Assembly: GCA_021229015.1 (NCBI GenBank)
Contig: CM037784.1
Location: 65,313,223 to 65,377,222 of the forward strand
Origin: Solen grandis
Taxonomy: Eukaryota; Mollusca; Bivalvia; Adapedonta; Solenidae
Length of the DNA stretch: 64,000 bases
Direction: 5' to 3'
The notes beneath the pieces are model-generated. The model saw only the letters and a program-made list of their open reading frames with translations, did not search any database and was not told the origin of the DNA. How positions within the stretch are numbered: the first letter of the stretch is position 1; each line of letters opens with the position of its first letter. A program made the translations under genes and the position numbers. Positions 46,273-58,642 of the stretch are shown here, piece by piece.

Positions 46273-46446
46273 ATTACATCAAAAAAAGAACCAAGAAATT
46301 ATTTCAAAGATTTATTAAATCAATGTTTGACGATATATTTGTTATGGCTGGTGATGAAATATCATAGCAATAGCATTTAATGTTTGGATATTGAATAGTA
46401 CATGAAATATGTGTCCTGTCATCGGCAACATACCGTTATGATAGTA
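46273..46446. repeat. Direct duplication, copy 1 (partner 47140-47312)
   Basis: Shares with the partner ttacatca, gacgatatatttgttatggc versus aacgatatatttgtcatagc, and tgtcctgtcatcggcaacat versus tgtcccgtcatcggcagcat, then taccgttatga. A MITE interrupts this copy right after gatagta. Read on the reverse strand, each copy contains AATAAA, so both could be 3' UTR pieces. Confidence 0.7.
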
Positions 46447-46651
46447 CAGTCAACTCGCTTACAACAACGGTGTTTGATTCAGAGAATTTTGCTGTTATAA
46501 AGAAAACGTAATTGTAAAGAATAGAGACATAGAAGGATTATGAACTTTAGTTTTCAAAACTACTGCTGTTATGAAGAGGATGCTGTTATAATGAATGCCG
46601 TTGTAAAGAGGTTGCTGTTATAATGAATGCCGTTGTAAAGAGGTTTCACTG
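46447..46651. mobile_element. Pogo/mariner-like MITE, 205 bases, TA target
   Basis: The left end CAGTCAACTCGCTTACAACA and the right end read inward CAGTGAAACCTCTTTACAAC are imperfect inverted repeats flanked by TA (46445-46446, 46652-46653). The paralogous segment near 47301-47312 lacks the insertion (agtatatgcc versus agta[element]tatacgcc), giving a natural empty site. Inside the right end a 32-base stretch (gctgttataatgaatgccgt and on) is duplicated in tandem. Confidence 0.85.
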
Positions 46652-46749
46652 TATACGCCTGGGATTGATCCACAACATAATGTAGAATAATTCTCTGAGA
46701 CAAAACAAATCAACTTCAAAAACAGATCTAAGAATGTCTTTGTCTTGAC

Positions 46750-46893
46750 TTGAACAGTAAAAATGAATAACTCCGACAATGGTAGGTGGAAATGTCTTTT
46801 AAAACGCACTGCCAGCTGACGAGCAGTGCATATGAGATCCGCCATTACACCGGCTTTGTCCAGCCATGTAGATAACTGGTTTTGATTCATTTC
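46750..46893 (-). CDS. Possible 48-codon exon
   Basis: On the reverse strand acceptor attttatgtatacttgcag opens 144 bases in phase 0 (EMNQNQLSTWLDKAGVMADL, then ICTARQLAVRFKRHF and LPLSELFIFTVQ) before a weak donor CAA/gtcaag. The composition is balanced, helix-like and G+C-richer than its flanks. The frame stays open further but runs into a MITE, so the true exon must end before that. No family was recognised. It lies between two direct copies of a 170-base segment. Confidence 0.3.
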
Positions 46894-47139
46894 CTGCAAG
46901 TATACATAAAATATTTGACAGCAAAAGCATTGAAATTGGGAGGGTGTGAGTGTATTTAAAAAAGTCCCTAAACAGATAATCGAAGTGACCATATACCTTC
47001 TGCGATAATGATATTTTCGGCGGATTGCCAAGCAGTGCAGCCTCTTATATAGTATTTTACTAAATAGCTGGTATATTTTAACCAATCGGAGGCTGATGGA
47101 CATACACGTGGATGGAAAAAAACGTAAATGTGATGTTGT

Positions 47140-47312
47140 TACATCACAGAAACAATCAAGAACATGAACTATTTCAAATATTTATTAGTCAATATTTAAC
47201 GATATATTTGTCATAGCTGGTGATGTTTGTAAACAATAGCATGTAATGTTTTAATATGTATAGTACATGAAATGTATGTCCCGTCATCGGCAGCATACCG
47301 TTATGAAAGTAT
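47140..47312. repeat. Direct duplication, copy 2 (empty-site copy)
   Basis: Partner of 46273-46446 about 865 bases away, without the MITE. Divergence of the two copies is clearly older than the insertion. Confidence 0.7.
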
Positions 47313-47319
47313 ATGCCAA

Positions 47320-50300
47320 AATTTCCATAATTTAGTATATCAGCAGAATACCATAAGCTCAATTCAGAAAAAAAAATCAGCATAATACCATAGACTTCAT
47401 TATATCAAATATCTCATTTTATAAATTTAAAACAAACATATTACCATATGTTTGAATCAGTGAATATGTCAATACTTGTACTTCATATAGCAAAAACCTT
47501 ATACCTCACTATTAATGACATACTTCTAAATGACTATCAAGATTTATATATTACTAACCACCAGAATGGGTTCTAAACAACTCCAGGTTCATGTGAGCTC
47601 TACTTCAGTTTGATAACAGTATATTTACATATCAAGGACTGTTCGTGCTTTAAACCCAAACCTGAAATAGCTAATTACAAGGTTCTGAGCATTTAATTTA
47701 CACATCAGTACTAATACTAATATGACGACTGCTTTTACACAACTTATTACATTATACAATAGTTATCATCAAAATAATAATGAATGACTATGTCTAGTGG
47801 CCTTCAAAATATTTGATACAACATTTAATTGATTAAATAATGCATAAATTACGCAAAGCAATACCTCATCTATAACATTAAACACATCACATCATACACA
47901 TTCTTACTAGATGTGGTCCAGAAGGCTTTACAATAACTCCACCCACTTTCGTTAGTGATGCCGATTATTTCGTGTTAAATTGCGTTAGTTATTTTCAAAC
48001 CAGTACTTTCAAAACAGGAAAACACATGGCAAATGGCGAATTAACGAAATGCTGCAAAATACTTCATTGTGTCATTTATATATTTTAAAAGATAGTTTAC
48101 TATTAAACGAACACAAAGACTAACAACCCCCTTGTCCGCAGAAAACTATCCGGTTCTCCAAAAACAGCGACAGATCATGTTCGCTTAAACCGCTGTTGTC
48201 ATCTGACTAGAAATAATTGTCACGTGATAAAATAACGAATTTTAAAAATAAATCCAAAAATAGATCATTGGAACAACTAAAACACTCGCAAAACAAAACA
48301 GAGAAATATAGAAACCGTAACATATAGATTAAATTAGATTCGGTCGGGGCACTGTAGCCTGTAGAAGCTCAAATCCATAACTTTTCGGATACTGATTTTG
48401 ATAATTTGTCATCAGACTGACTGAAGAGAGGTTCATCCATTTTAGTATAATTGTTAAATCGTAACATAATCTACAATTTCAAGCGACTGAACTCTAGAGG
48501 GAGTGAAGAGAGTAATACTGATGTTTTATAAAATGTACTTTCTTACACGTTGAACATATTCGCACACTATATGGCATATCAGAAGCGTACATCCATAGTA
48601 ATTATGTAATTATACGAAACAGAAAAAAATGCAATAGAAAATAATTATTGCAATTATGAAAACCGCCAAAACTTTTATGGTTAGCTTATTCAGTGCGATT
48701 GATATTTGGAACATACTCAGTTAAACTAATCATTTACCATTACATTTATACCACCTCGATAACTATCAAACTGCTTTCCGAATGATTATTGCATAAGAGA
48801 TTTAACGTCTCTCCTCTCATACTGTGTCAATGACTGTGGCCCCAGATGACTTGAGCTAACTTAACCTACATGTAGAGCATGATTTATCTTATCTGATGGT
48901 TATTTACATGAAAGCATCAAGTATTCCGAAAACAGATGCTTATTATTTTACAGTTATTAAAGTGACAGGTAGTCTGCACGAGAAAACAAAAATCAATGTA
49001 TTTGATTTTTCCCTCACAAATTCTGCATTTTATCATATTTGATTTTTTTTTCATATAACGCAGGTTTTTACCGGTTAAATTTTATTAAATTATTATATGT
49101 TTCCATACGTATGGTTTACATTTGCAGTAACCAAGGTTTTCTTAATGTGTATGTAGAAATCTGAAGCAACCGCAACGTTGTCTCTATAATTATTTCTTGA
49201 AATCGGGACATAATATAAAATTTGTTGTTTTATTTGATAAACGATAGACACAGATTATGTCGTTGACCTTGACATTTCTGTGAGCACAATTTTAACAGGG
49301 ACTCCGGGCATAAATGTTGTTAACTGCCTATCGCTGAATAGAACTATAATTACAAAAATCTTATCCAATATATGCATATTTTTTTCTTACAGATTATATC
49401 ACGATGTTTTTCTTATTCAGGAAAGAAAGCACAATCAGAACCATAAAAAAGTTTACCCAGTCTTTTTTTTTATTTTGATAAAACTGAATTAAAACCAACA
49501 TGCTTATTCATTTTGAAATTGTGATTAATGAAACATTTTGTAGCATTTAAACATTTGTATTTTGATGTTGATGTGTGTATGTGTGTGTGTTTACCCATGT
49601 TTTTCCCAGTACATAAATATACATGCATATTTTAGAGTTATTTTGTCTCATCAGTCGGAGGGACGTTTCAAACAATTATTTCGTCTAAAATCACATTTTC
49701 CATACTTGTAATTCACACATTTTATATGTGTGAATCAGCACTTCTTATATGTGTGGATCCACATTTATAATATGTTCTCTCTATATATAAATGTTTATTA
49801 AAGTCTCATCATGGTTACAACATAAAAACAAATACAAGACTATGTAATAAAATAAATACCTATGAACCATGTCATCCAATTATGAGAGACTATGATGATG
49901 TTTTAAGAAACGACCATATACAATATTGCACTTGTCACATAATAACACTTAAGGCATATACCGTCTCTATTAATCCTTCAACTGAAACACTCTGCATGTA
50001 AGCTTAAATATATGCACTGCAATTCACTTTATTAAATCTGCATTAAATACAAAATTATGAACTGACAAATGAATATCGGCAAAAAAGGAGCCTATTATTT
50101 AATATTCTTTAAAATCATTTATTACCCCAAATCTATATGTCTGTTCCACCATGTTTTGTTTGAACGAAAAAAAATAATCTTTAGAAAATATATTCAGTTA
50201 TTGGATTAATGGAATTATCGCATGGCATAGTCGCCACACACACAAACTCAATACATGTATATCAATATTTACTTGGGTTAGAAATTATCTGCAATATTTC

Positions 50301-52380
50301 AATCGAAAATAGATTTAAAGCTTTAAAAATTCTTATCATGACAAAAACATGACCAACAAGTGAACATAACACAAGGGGTTGACAGCTGAATTTATAACTA
50401 AAGACACTAAATATTTTGTGAATGTACATGACAGTAACACAAACAGAGACGAAAATAAAGTTTGCCGTTTTCTTGATTATGATCAGTTTGTAACGCAGCA
50501 TAGTGAATAAGCAATCTTCTTTTCGGTAAGACATCCTAAATCACTAACGGGATACGCTATCAGAATGAATCGGTGTCCAAGTTTCTTTGATGTAAAACAT
50601 TCCCCAATGAATGGTTAGTTATCACACTCATATACGTCATTCAAAATTGAGTACAACTTGGAATGAAAATATGATGAAGATGTTTGAATATCGTTCTTCA
50701 GATTCCAATTCGATAATGTCTGTTTATTCAGACTGGATATACCCTTTGATGGACTCATGCGTGTTCTGAAATCCAATTAATGATTTGATTTTATTTCAAC
50801 GTTTGTCAAAAGTTATGAACATCAGCACCTTCGGTAATCATCTTTTAAAATCATTTTACTATTTTTATTTAAAATAACCGATATTGTTTTGTGAAATATT
50901 GAGATAAAATTTAGCTAAATGTTAATTAAATTATCTGTAATTAAGCGTGTTTTTCGATTTACAAATAATTTGATACATTAATAATCAGTATAGTTGCACA
51001 CAAAAATAAATAAAGATTTTAACTAAATGTGGACAATTTAAATTTCGGTAGAGAGATGACAACACTTATGTTATCCATCTTTTTGATATGCATTACCCGC
51101 TGTAAAAATCGGATTGCATAAAACAACTATATTTTTCCAAACGGAAACTTATTGCCCCTTTATATCAATCTCGCGGATCTTTCTCTCAAGAAAGGTTTGC
51201 ACGGGATCAGGCATATCGCATCAATAGCTATCTATGCCTGAAGTTTGTACACAAGGATACAATTTATCCGAAACACTGTGTTTCTATGTTGGAGATCTCC
51301 TATGAAAGTCAATTGAAAACAGCCATTTGTAATGGTAAGTGGAGAAGATAATGGGATCAGATATTTGCTCTGGGTAAAATTGCGGAACAAATTGGAAAGA
51401 ATAGATAAGATTATATCAGGATCAGTCTACAGTGTCATTTGTATTTCTTTATATCTGACGAAGTTTAAATTCTTTTATGCTTACATGTACTTTTCATAAA
51501 GTTTTGTAAAATAAATATTCGACAATTAACAACTTTTCATGTGTACGTAAAATGAATAGCCTCTTTAATTAGATAAAAAGAGAATCCAGTGTGTTTTTGA
51601 GCTCATTTATAATATCTTACTTCAGAAATGAGCAAACTATTTGAAAACAAAATTGGATAAAATGGGAATGCATAGTATTTTTACCATCAGATTTTTTTCT
51701 AAGAATGATAATACTTCCAGTCAATAGAATATACTCATACAGCAAACTTTAATTGAGTTTTACTTTGTAAATGTGGTTTTGTAATCTTCTATTTAAATTA
51801 TTTCACACATCCTCAGAGGAAGAGAGAGAGAGAGACAGAGTAGAATTTATTGCCCTTGAAAATGTGCCTTCTATATATATAGTATTTGATCAAACATCAG
51901 GTATCGTTGAATTCTAATACTAGTGTTTATCAAATGATGAAAATTAACTTCAAGGCCAGTTTGACAGAAACAACATTTGCTAAAAAATTGATGATATATA
52001 TTATAGAATTTTAGTACTAAGTGACTGACTCTAATTCAACTTAAGGATAATTTGATATTTTTATCTGTTAAAATATAGACGTAATACTGTAACAATTATT
52101 ATGTTATTGACGCCATACCGCATCCAGACATTTTACCTTAGGCATTGATGATATGTCTCCCCTCTGCAAATAGTATTTGATACGTTAGATTTATCTGATT
52201 ACATTAGGACATTGAAAATAAGAAATATTAATCAGAAATAGCAAAAACTCATACTGATTTTGAATCTTAATATCACTGAAATAACGAAAATAGATTCATT
52301 AGCAAGCGATTTTATGGATGTATTTTTACTACGAGATGACTCTTCAATATTCCAGCGTTTTATTTTTTAATAAAAGTTAT
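47320..52380. other. Long AT-rich stretch, one weak membrane-like frame
   Basis: Nothing firm was seen. On the reverse strand 50262-50534 a 90-codon frame contains LRYKLIIIKKTANFIFV and two hydrophobic runs. Its first part resembles a plus-strand block at 24139-24173. A short hairpin, TTCACACAT-tttat-ATGTGTGAA, lies near 49711-49733. A (GA)n run lies at about 51820-51840. Confidence 0.35.
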
Positions 52381-52384
52381 TGAT

Positions 52385-53170
52385 ATCACATATTTGCATG
52401 CGTCGGCGTTGGCGTTACAGCTTGGTTAAAGTTTTGCATGCAAGCTATTTGCATGCCTTTGTCTCATAACCATTCATGATATTGACTTTAAATTTATGTT
52501 CAGGAGCATCAAAAACCAAGATAGGTAACTCTACACTGAGATTTTTCATTATTTCGACCCCTTTTTATATCTCAGTAACCAGACATAGGATTGTTTTAAA
52601 ATCTCTTTATGTTCAGGAGTATCAGAGTATCACAGAAGATAATTGATGGAATGTATTACAATTTATGGCCCCTTTTTAACTCAGAAATGCTAGTTAAAAT
52701 GTTACATGCAATTTGCTATCAAACTTGTATCTCAGTCACATGACTTATATTTGAAACTTCATTAACATGATCAGTGGTATCATACTATAGAGATAGACAG
52801 CTTTCGACTGAATATACTGCAAATTAGGGCTTAATTTGACCTACACGTTTTGGTTAATGTTTTGCGTACAATAGGAAATTAGATTTAAAGTTTTGCATGT
52901 AAGCTACTATCATGATTATTTCTCAGCGACTACTCATGTTATTGACTTGAAAGTTTTTGAGTGTGTTTAATGTCATTAACTAGTTATTATTTCAGTGACC
53001 AAACATGGGGATGAGTTTAGATGTCATGACCATATTAAGGGATACCGGACTATCAAGTAGATTATTTCTGACTATGGGCATGTTAAGGGCAAGAATGAAT
53101 ATATATATTATTTAAATTACCAATTTGCATTTCGAATAGTCAAACTAGCTGTCCTTCGGACAGCTTTTGT
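52385..53170 (+). mobile_element. Second-family hairpin-tailed element
   Basis: The left part has gcgtcggcgttggcgttaca. The body holds three to four diverged units built on ttaaagttttgcatgcaagc and a ctcagt-acc-a-catg core (for example 52425, 52685, 52890). The right end is caatttgcatttcgaatagt, then a perfect hairpin AGCTGTCC-ttc-GGACAGCT (53147-53165) and tttgttctt. The same tail style occurs at 14780-14826. Non-coding. Like the elements at 6-18 kb it has a hairpin a few bases from its 3' end, so the same transposition type is plausible. Confidence 0.6.
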
Positions 53171-53174
53171 TCTT

Positions 53175-56100
53175 ATATGCACGCATTTGTAAATTTACAC
53201 TTGGACGTTTTTATCAACATTTCTAATAATTTTGAGCATGTTCAGGCTGATCTTGACATTTATTCAGTGTGATTATAAACAGTAAGGTTTACATACATAC
53301 TAAAATTTTGCAATGATGAGAAAAGGATTAAGAAAATACCATTAATTTGGAACTATTGTAATAGTTTGTTAATTGTTCTTATACATTTTGCTTGGTTTAA
53401 ATATTTTATTCATAATGCTTTGTTTGCATATGATAAAATGCATTTCGACTTGTTTGGTAGTAAATAAAAAATAAACTATAGTAACCTGATTATTTGGTTT
53501 AACATTTTAGGAACAAATGAAAATTAACTTGTATATATTTTTAGATTGATTTTAACATATATTCACCTAACCTTTCTTAACCTATAATTTTAATTAAAAC
53601 GCGCCAACCAATGCATAAAATTTCAATATAACGGTGTTAAATTTATAGATGCAATTTCCGAGTCTGAGTATACAATTAATTGCATAAGTAGTTAAAACTT
53701 TAATTCATATCCTTCCTATTAAGGAGAGATTCATTTTCATCAGTTATTGATTTTTTTATTTCTAATACATTTTAACCGATTCTGAAATTATCTTTCTCAC
53801 AAAAGTGCAAATACACTTAGTATATTACATGCAAAATATTCAGACCATTTCTTTCCTTGTTTGAAATTTTTATTAGTGTATTTATGATTTAATGCGCGTT
53901 ATACTATTCTTAAAGTTTATTTCTACTTATAAAACTAATTTCTTGACTCTTCGACTACTGTTTCAACTCTAGCTATCGTTATTGTTCTTGTTCAAGTTAT
54001 CCTGTACATGTCATTCTGACACGTATTATCATGATAAATGTATTCCAATTCGTTTTAAACACTATGACATTACAAATTAAATTGTGATGTAACCAACGCA
54101 ATTTGTTTCTACTTAATAACGAAGAAAGATTAATATTGGTTATACTTTATTTACGTAACGATCTTTGGTTATCTACATTAAAGCAGTTTAAATCTATTTA
54201 AATTTTGTAAGTCTCGGAAAACACGTGCTAAGTTGTAATTACTCGTTGTTTCTTGCAATACATGTATCCCCTATTGGAATATTATTGGATTTTGTTGTCG
54301 ACCCTTACAACATATCAAGATAAGTATTTATCATAGAAAAACTATAAAATCAAATTGATTTCATCATTGTTAAATAATTTTGAATGGAATTAGAATATAG
54401 AATATTCATTTTGAAAAATATTAGAATTCCTGTGTGTTAAGATGTCGTTCATTCGAGAATTAAAAGCTTCGGAAATAATTTATGCAAAATTAACAAAATA
54501 AATTAAAGCATATATTTAAACCAATTAGCAGAAGCACAGCAGACCTCTGTCGATTTCCATACTAACAATATTACCCAATGACAGAGCAAACTATATTCTG
54601 CGGCTTAGTCATACCACGGTATTGTAACTTTGCATTCCATATTGTCCGGTGTGTGTGTGTGTGTGTGTGTGGAGGGGGTGGGGGTTAGATGTATTTCTAG
54701 CTTTTATCATTATAATCCCAGCATATTTACATATAATCTTACTTTGATTGTGTAGTTTATGTTCATTGTTAAACATGTACTATTCCATTTGATTCTTCAT
54801 AGAGTTTGATACAGGGTGGATTTCTTGTGCCTGATATTTATTTTTCTGAATGTATATCTACGATTTTAAGTGAAATAAAGTATATGTTGTATACTTATTG
54901 TATACTTTACCCATAAAAATGCATAATATGTTTACAGCATTCACATAATTCCGTTTTCTTGCATAATTTTGAATTTCTGGAAACATGTTAATCATAACTC
55001 CGGACTTTTGTCAATAATGCTGCTGTGTTTTATTAGCCGGACATTCAAGATTATCAGAATGGAATGGTGTGTGTCTAAGCAATCATTTATATTCCCTTAG
55101 CGGCAGCTTCTTGCAACTAACTGCGTTGCGTATTTTCCCTACAGACGATATCCAATTCCTCTTCATTATTTTCATAGTCCAACAAAGAATACGCTCGTAT
55201 ATAATGTATAAATTGATTTTATTTCTTCATCCGAAAGAATGCGCACAATATAGGCTTGTTATTCAGTAGGGAAGTCTTTTATGTTTAAATGTAGCTGTTC
55301 ATTTAAATGAAGTTTCAAATTTAATTGTGTTTGTAAATATGGTAAACTACGTGGTATTTAATATTAACGTTCTAAGCGAGATTAACGTGCACATTCATGC
55401 ACTGATCAATTTTAAATTGCAATTATTTTTAATGCTGTGAGAATCATTATGTTATCTAAGTAACAATTTCTTAAATGAAAGGAAGAAACAATAAACATAA
55501 TCATATATTCGCACTGTGGGAAGATATTCCAAACAAATAATTGGTATTTGATTGCTACTGAATTCCTAATGAATCATTTAATTAATCAGTAAACAAGAAA
55601 GTATAAAATAACGAAGCCACTCTCTTGATAATGTTTAATTTGAAATAGCACTGGGTAATTTTCCGATTGAGTATGGCGTCCATTTGTTACTTTAGAATAG
55701 CCATTTGAAAACTGTAATGAGCTCTACTTCATAATATGTATTGAAGTGATACATCCACAAATAAGCAATGTTTAGATACATCTTGTAACATTCTTTATTC
55801 ATTGTCAAATGCTTCATTCAAAGTTAAGTGAAGATCTAGAAATAAATAGGATAAAAATGTTTGAATACAATTTGTTGAATTCACCTACAATTTTATTTGT
55901 ATACATGTAATTGAAGCGTGTGTACTGGTAGAAAGAATGTAAAATTTTGATGTAGGAGTTTAAACATGATGAATGGTACCTTTTTCTCATATATACTGTA
56001 TTATAGTGAGATTATAATACTACTTTACTATTTCATTTATATGAAATGGAATCATATGCTTTCTGAAGTTTTGATATTTCAAAACAATTGACAGATTGAA

Positions 56101-56570
56101 CGATATTATACGTTGCTTTTTGAGAATTCCAATTATCATTGCACAATTGCACAAATATATTTTGAAATGACCCAGTGTGCGCCGAATAGCCGAATTATTT
56201 CATTTTTTTATTTGTAATTTTGCCAAAGTTCAATGCTTTGTTTATATCTTTACATGCGTAACTCTGCAATCTTTACACTTTACAGTGCTGTTATATGATA
56301 AGTATTCGTTATATCAAAATAGTTCAATTTATAACAAAGTCTACTTGTTCAATTTATAACATATAAGTCTACTTCAGAGTCAACCCTCATATACTGTAAC
56401 TATAATATTAAGTTTTAAGTCAAGCATGTTAACTTTTCATCATTACGAAGTGACGTGGGTCGTAGAATCGTTTGGCTTTAACCTGTATCCTGCCATTTAC
56501 AATTAATACTAACCACTAATATATATGTAGGACTCAGATCGAGTTACATGTATTTTTGGCGGAAAAATGA
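53175..56570. other. AT-rich stretch with (GT)n
   Basis: No gene was supported. A GT run followed by ggagggggtggggg lies at 54650-54685. Confidence 0.45.
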
Positions 56571-56980
56571 CGTTAGTAAATGACGTCATATGCCATACCT
56601 TTGTTTTACAAGAGAAATATGGACAAACTCGTAGATGTCAGCATCAAACTTGTAAAAAGAATAAGGCCGAATAAGAATAACAGTTATCCCTTGACTGCAG
56701 TTTCGAAAAACATGTTTTTGATTAGGAAAGAAATATGCTTTTTCGTAGAGGTCAGAGAACTAACTATACTGCGAAAGAATCACGGGCTAGCAAAAAATTC
56801 TACTTTACGTCGTTTTTGCGTTTTGCAAAATTCCCGTGAATATTGTCGTCATTCTTTCTTATTATTTGTTCGCATCTTCAATAATGTAACTTAATCGTTT
56901 TCCTTAAATTGTTAGATTGTTTAATTTGCACCGGTTGCGAAATCGACACACAAACTGATAATGACGTCATTATTTTGGCA
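56571..56980. promoter_or_regulatory. Two TGACGTCA sites bracketing a 104-codon frame
   Basis: The perfect CRE/ATF palindrome TGACGTCA occurs at 56581-56588 and again at about 56962-56969, with a further TGACGT at 56568. Between them a plus-strand frame opens at ATG 56580 (MTSYAIPLFYKRNMDKLVDV and on) for 104 codons, but no domain was recognised. An enhancer-like patch or part of an element is possible. Support is motif-only. Confidence 0.25.
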
Positions 56981-57289
56981 CACGATATGAGATAGATCCA
57001 AGATTTGTTATTCGGCCAACATATTACATATTAACAACGGAAAGTTTCAATCTTGATTAGAGCAAAACATTATTTTATTTGACGTATACTAATGCAGTAC
57101 ATAGTTATATAATCATGCATATAAATTGTATATATAAATTGAAAATCAAGTCACGTACACACACCATACCGATAAATTAAGAAAGGAAAATAAAAGTGAA
57201 AGCCTTATCTTGATTCGAAACCTTTCGAAAATCGCCTCACAATTACAGTTAAAGTCTCACCATAAAATGTTCAACGTGTTTTCAAAGGT

Positions 57290-57695
57290 TAAAAAATATT
57301 GCAAGCTATGCATACTGAATGCCGTTGTTTGGTAGACGACGTTTCTATATAGGAGTTTAAAATTCAAAATATAAGTGTTTAAATGTTTTACATTCAGCCG
57401 TCTTAGATGCATCATTCTCAATAAGTAAAGTGTCTGCATACTTCGGAGATGTCTTATCCAGTCATCATTAATCTTCGTTGTAGTTTATGTTAAACGTTCT
57501 GAATTTTAACACACTCCATCGAGAAGTGATGGATTGAAATCGTGATCGACAATTGGCAAAGTCATTTAGACAAAATGCTTTCTCACTCTGAAAATGTTTG
57601 CATGGAGACAAAACAATTTATCCAATGCACTACTTTCCAGAAATGAAAACACTCAGATAATAAGTTTAGGTAAAATTCCTGTTGGAATGGCTTGG
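57290..57695. repeat. Diverged duplicate of 28165-28575 (copy 2)
   Basis: Same order and orientation as copy 1. Here the reverse-strand frame 57257-57439 stays open for 60 codons, while copy 1 has changed more. See the entry for copy 1. Confidence 0.5.
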
Positions 57696-57699
57696 ATGG

Positions 57700-58562
57700 A
57701 GAGGGGTTAATGATAAAAGATTTGTTTTTATTTTGGATAAAATGCGTCAATAGTTTTTTCCTCAAGAATTTTGGCTGCAATTTTGTGTAAAATTACCACG
57801 TTTTATACTATTCAAATTAAACAAGGTTCCACAAATGTGTTTTGAAATTAGTTTTATGTTTTTATTTTTTATTGAAATGGCTGTCAAAACAGAGATGAGT
57901 TATAACAAAAACAAAAAATATTTATTCACTTTGATGAACTTAGATGGACACAGACATGAAAGTAATAACCATAAACCAATTTCATTTGCAAACTTTATCA
58001 GCTGAAATCTGATCATCTCTTGACAAAAATACTACATTCTTTATCTGCGATGCTTTCATGGAATGTTCCCATTTCAGGCAAAGTTTGCTATCATTATTTT
58101 TTCTAAGATAGTTTTCTTTGTATTCTTGCATGCTTTAATATGTTTTCTTCAACATTTGTAATTGACAGTAATTCGAACATAAAACGAAATTTGAAAGCTA
58201 AACAGAGGCATTTACAGATCAAAAGATATATTTAATAAAAAGAGGGTGTAAATCAAGCACAACTTCTCTATTATTCTTATATATTATTTTCAAAATACTC
58301 ATTAAGATTTCACCTAACATTAAAGCGAACTCTATTTGCATATAATTATAAATAAATGTTAAAAGTGAACTTCCAAGTTATTTTTTCTGGATTTTATAAG
58401 GGGACAAAGTTTACACACAACTTTTATTTAATTTGTGCTCAAGACATATCAGTTTTTCTTGTATGCGGATTTTTGTATGGTGAAAGTATATTCATTTAAA
58501 TGAAAAAAATACAGTAGCCGGGTACAGGTATTTGGGGATAAATTAACTGGCAAGAAGACATG
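57700..58562. other. AT-rich non-coding stretch
   Basis: Nothing supportable was seen. Confidence 0.45.
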
Positions 58563-58564
58563 TG

Positions 58565-58640
58565 GCTTAGTAGCTCAGTTGGTAGAGTGCAGGAACAGTA
58601 TTTCCTAGGGTCGTGGGTTCGAGTCCCCCGTTGGGCGCCA
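58565..58640 (+). pseudogene. Lysine-tRNA-like sequence including CCA, fused to an LTR-like block
   Basis: It contains A-box tagctcagttggtagagt, a variable loop/T-arm agggtcgtgggttcgagtcc and ttgggcgCCA. The T-arm and 3' acceptor match animal lysine tRNA (CTT type). The anticodon arm is altered with no lysine anticodon, and the 5' acceptor strand (ggcttag) does not pair with the 3' strand (gttgggc), so it is not a working tRNA gene. Animal tRNA genes do not encode CCA, yet CCA is present and is followed two bases later by the LTR-like block. Read on the reverse strand, TGGCGCCCAACGGGGGAC is a lysine-type primer-binding site. Confidence 0.65.
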
Positions 58641-58642
58641 TT

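Noticed and set aside
46618..47103. 161-codon reverse-strand frame as a single gene
   Set aside because: Its C-terminal part lies in a MITE end and an acceptor interrupts it; only 46750-46893 looks exon-like.
58565..58640. Functional tRNA gene
   Set aside because: No valid anticodon, unpaired 5' acceptor strand, encoded CCA, and direct fusion to an LTR-like end.
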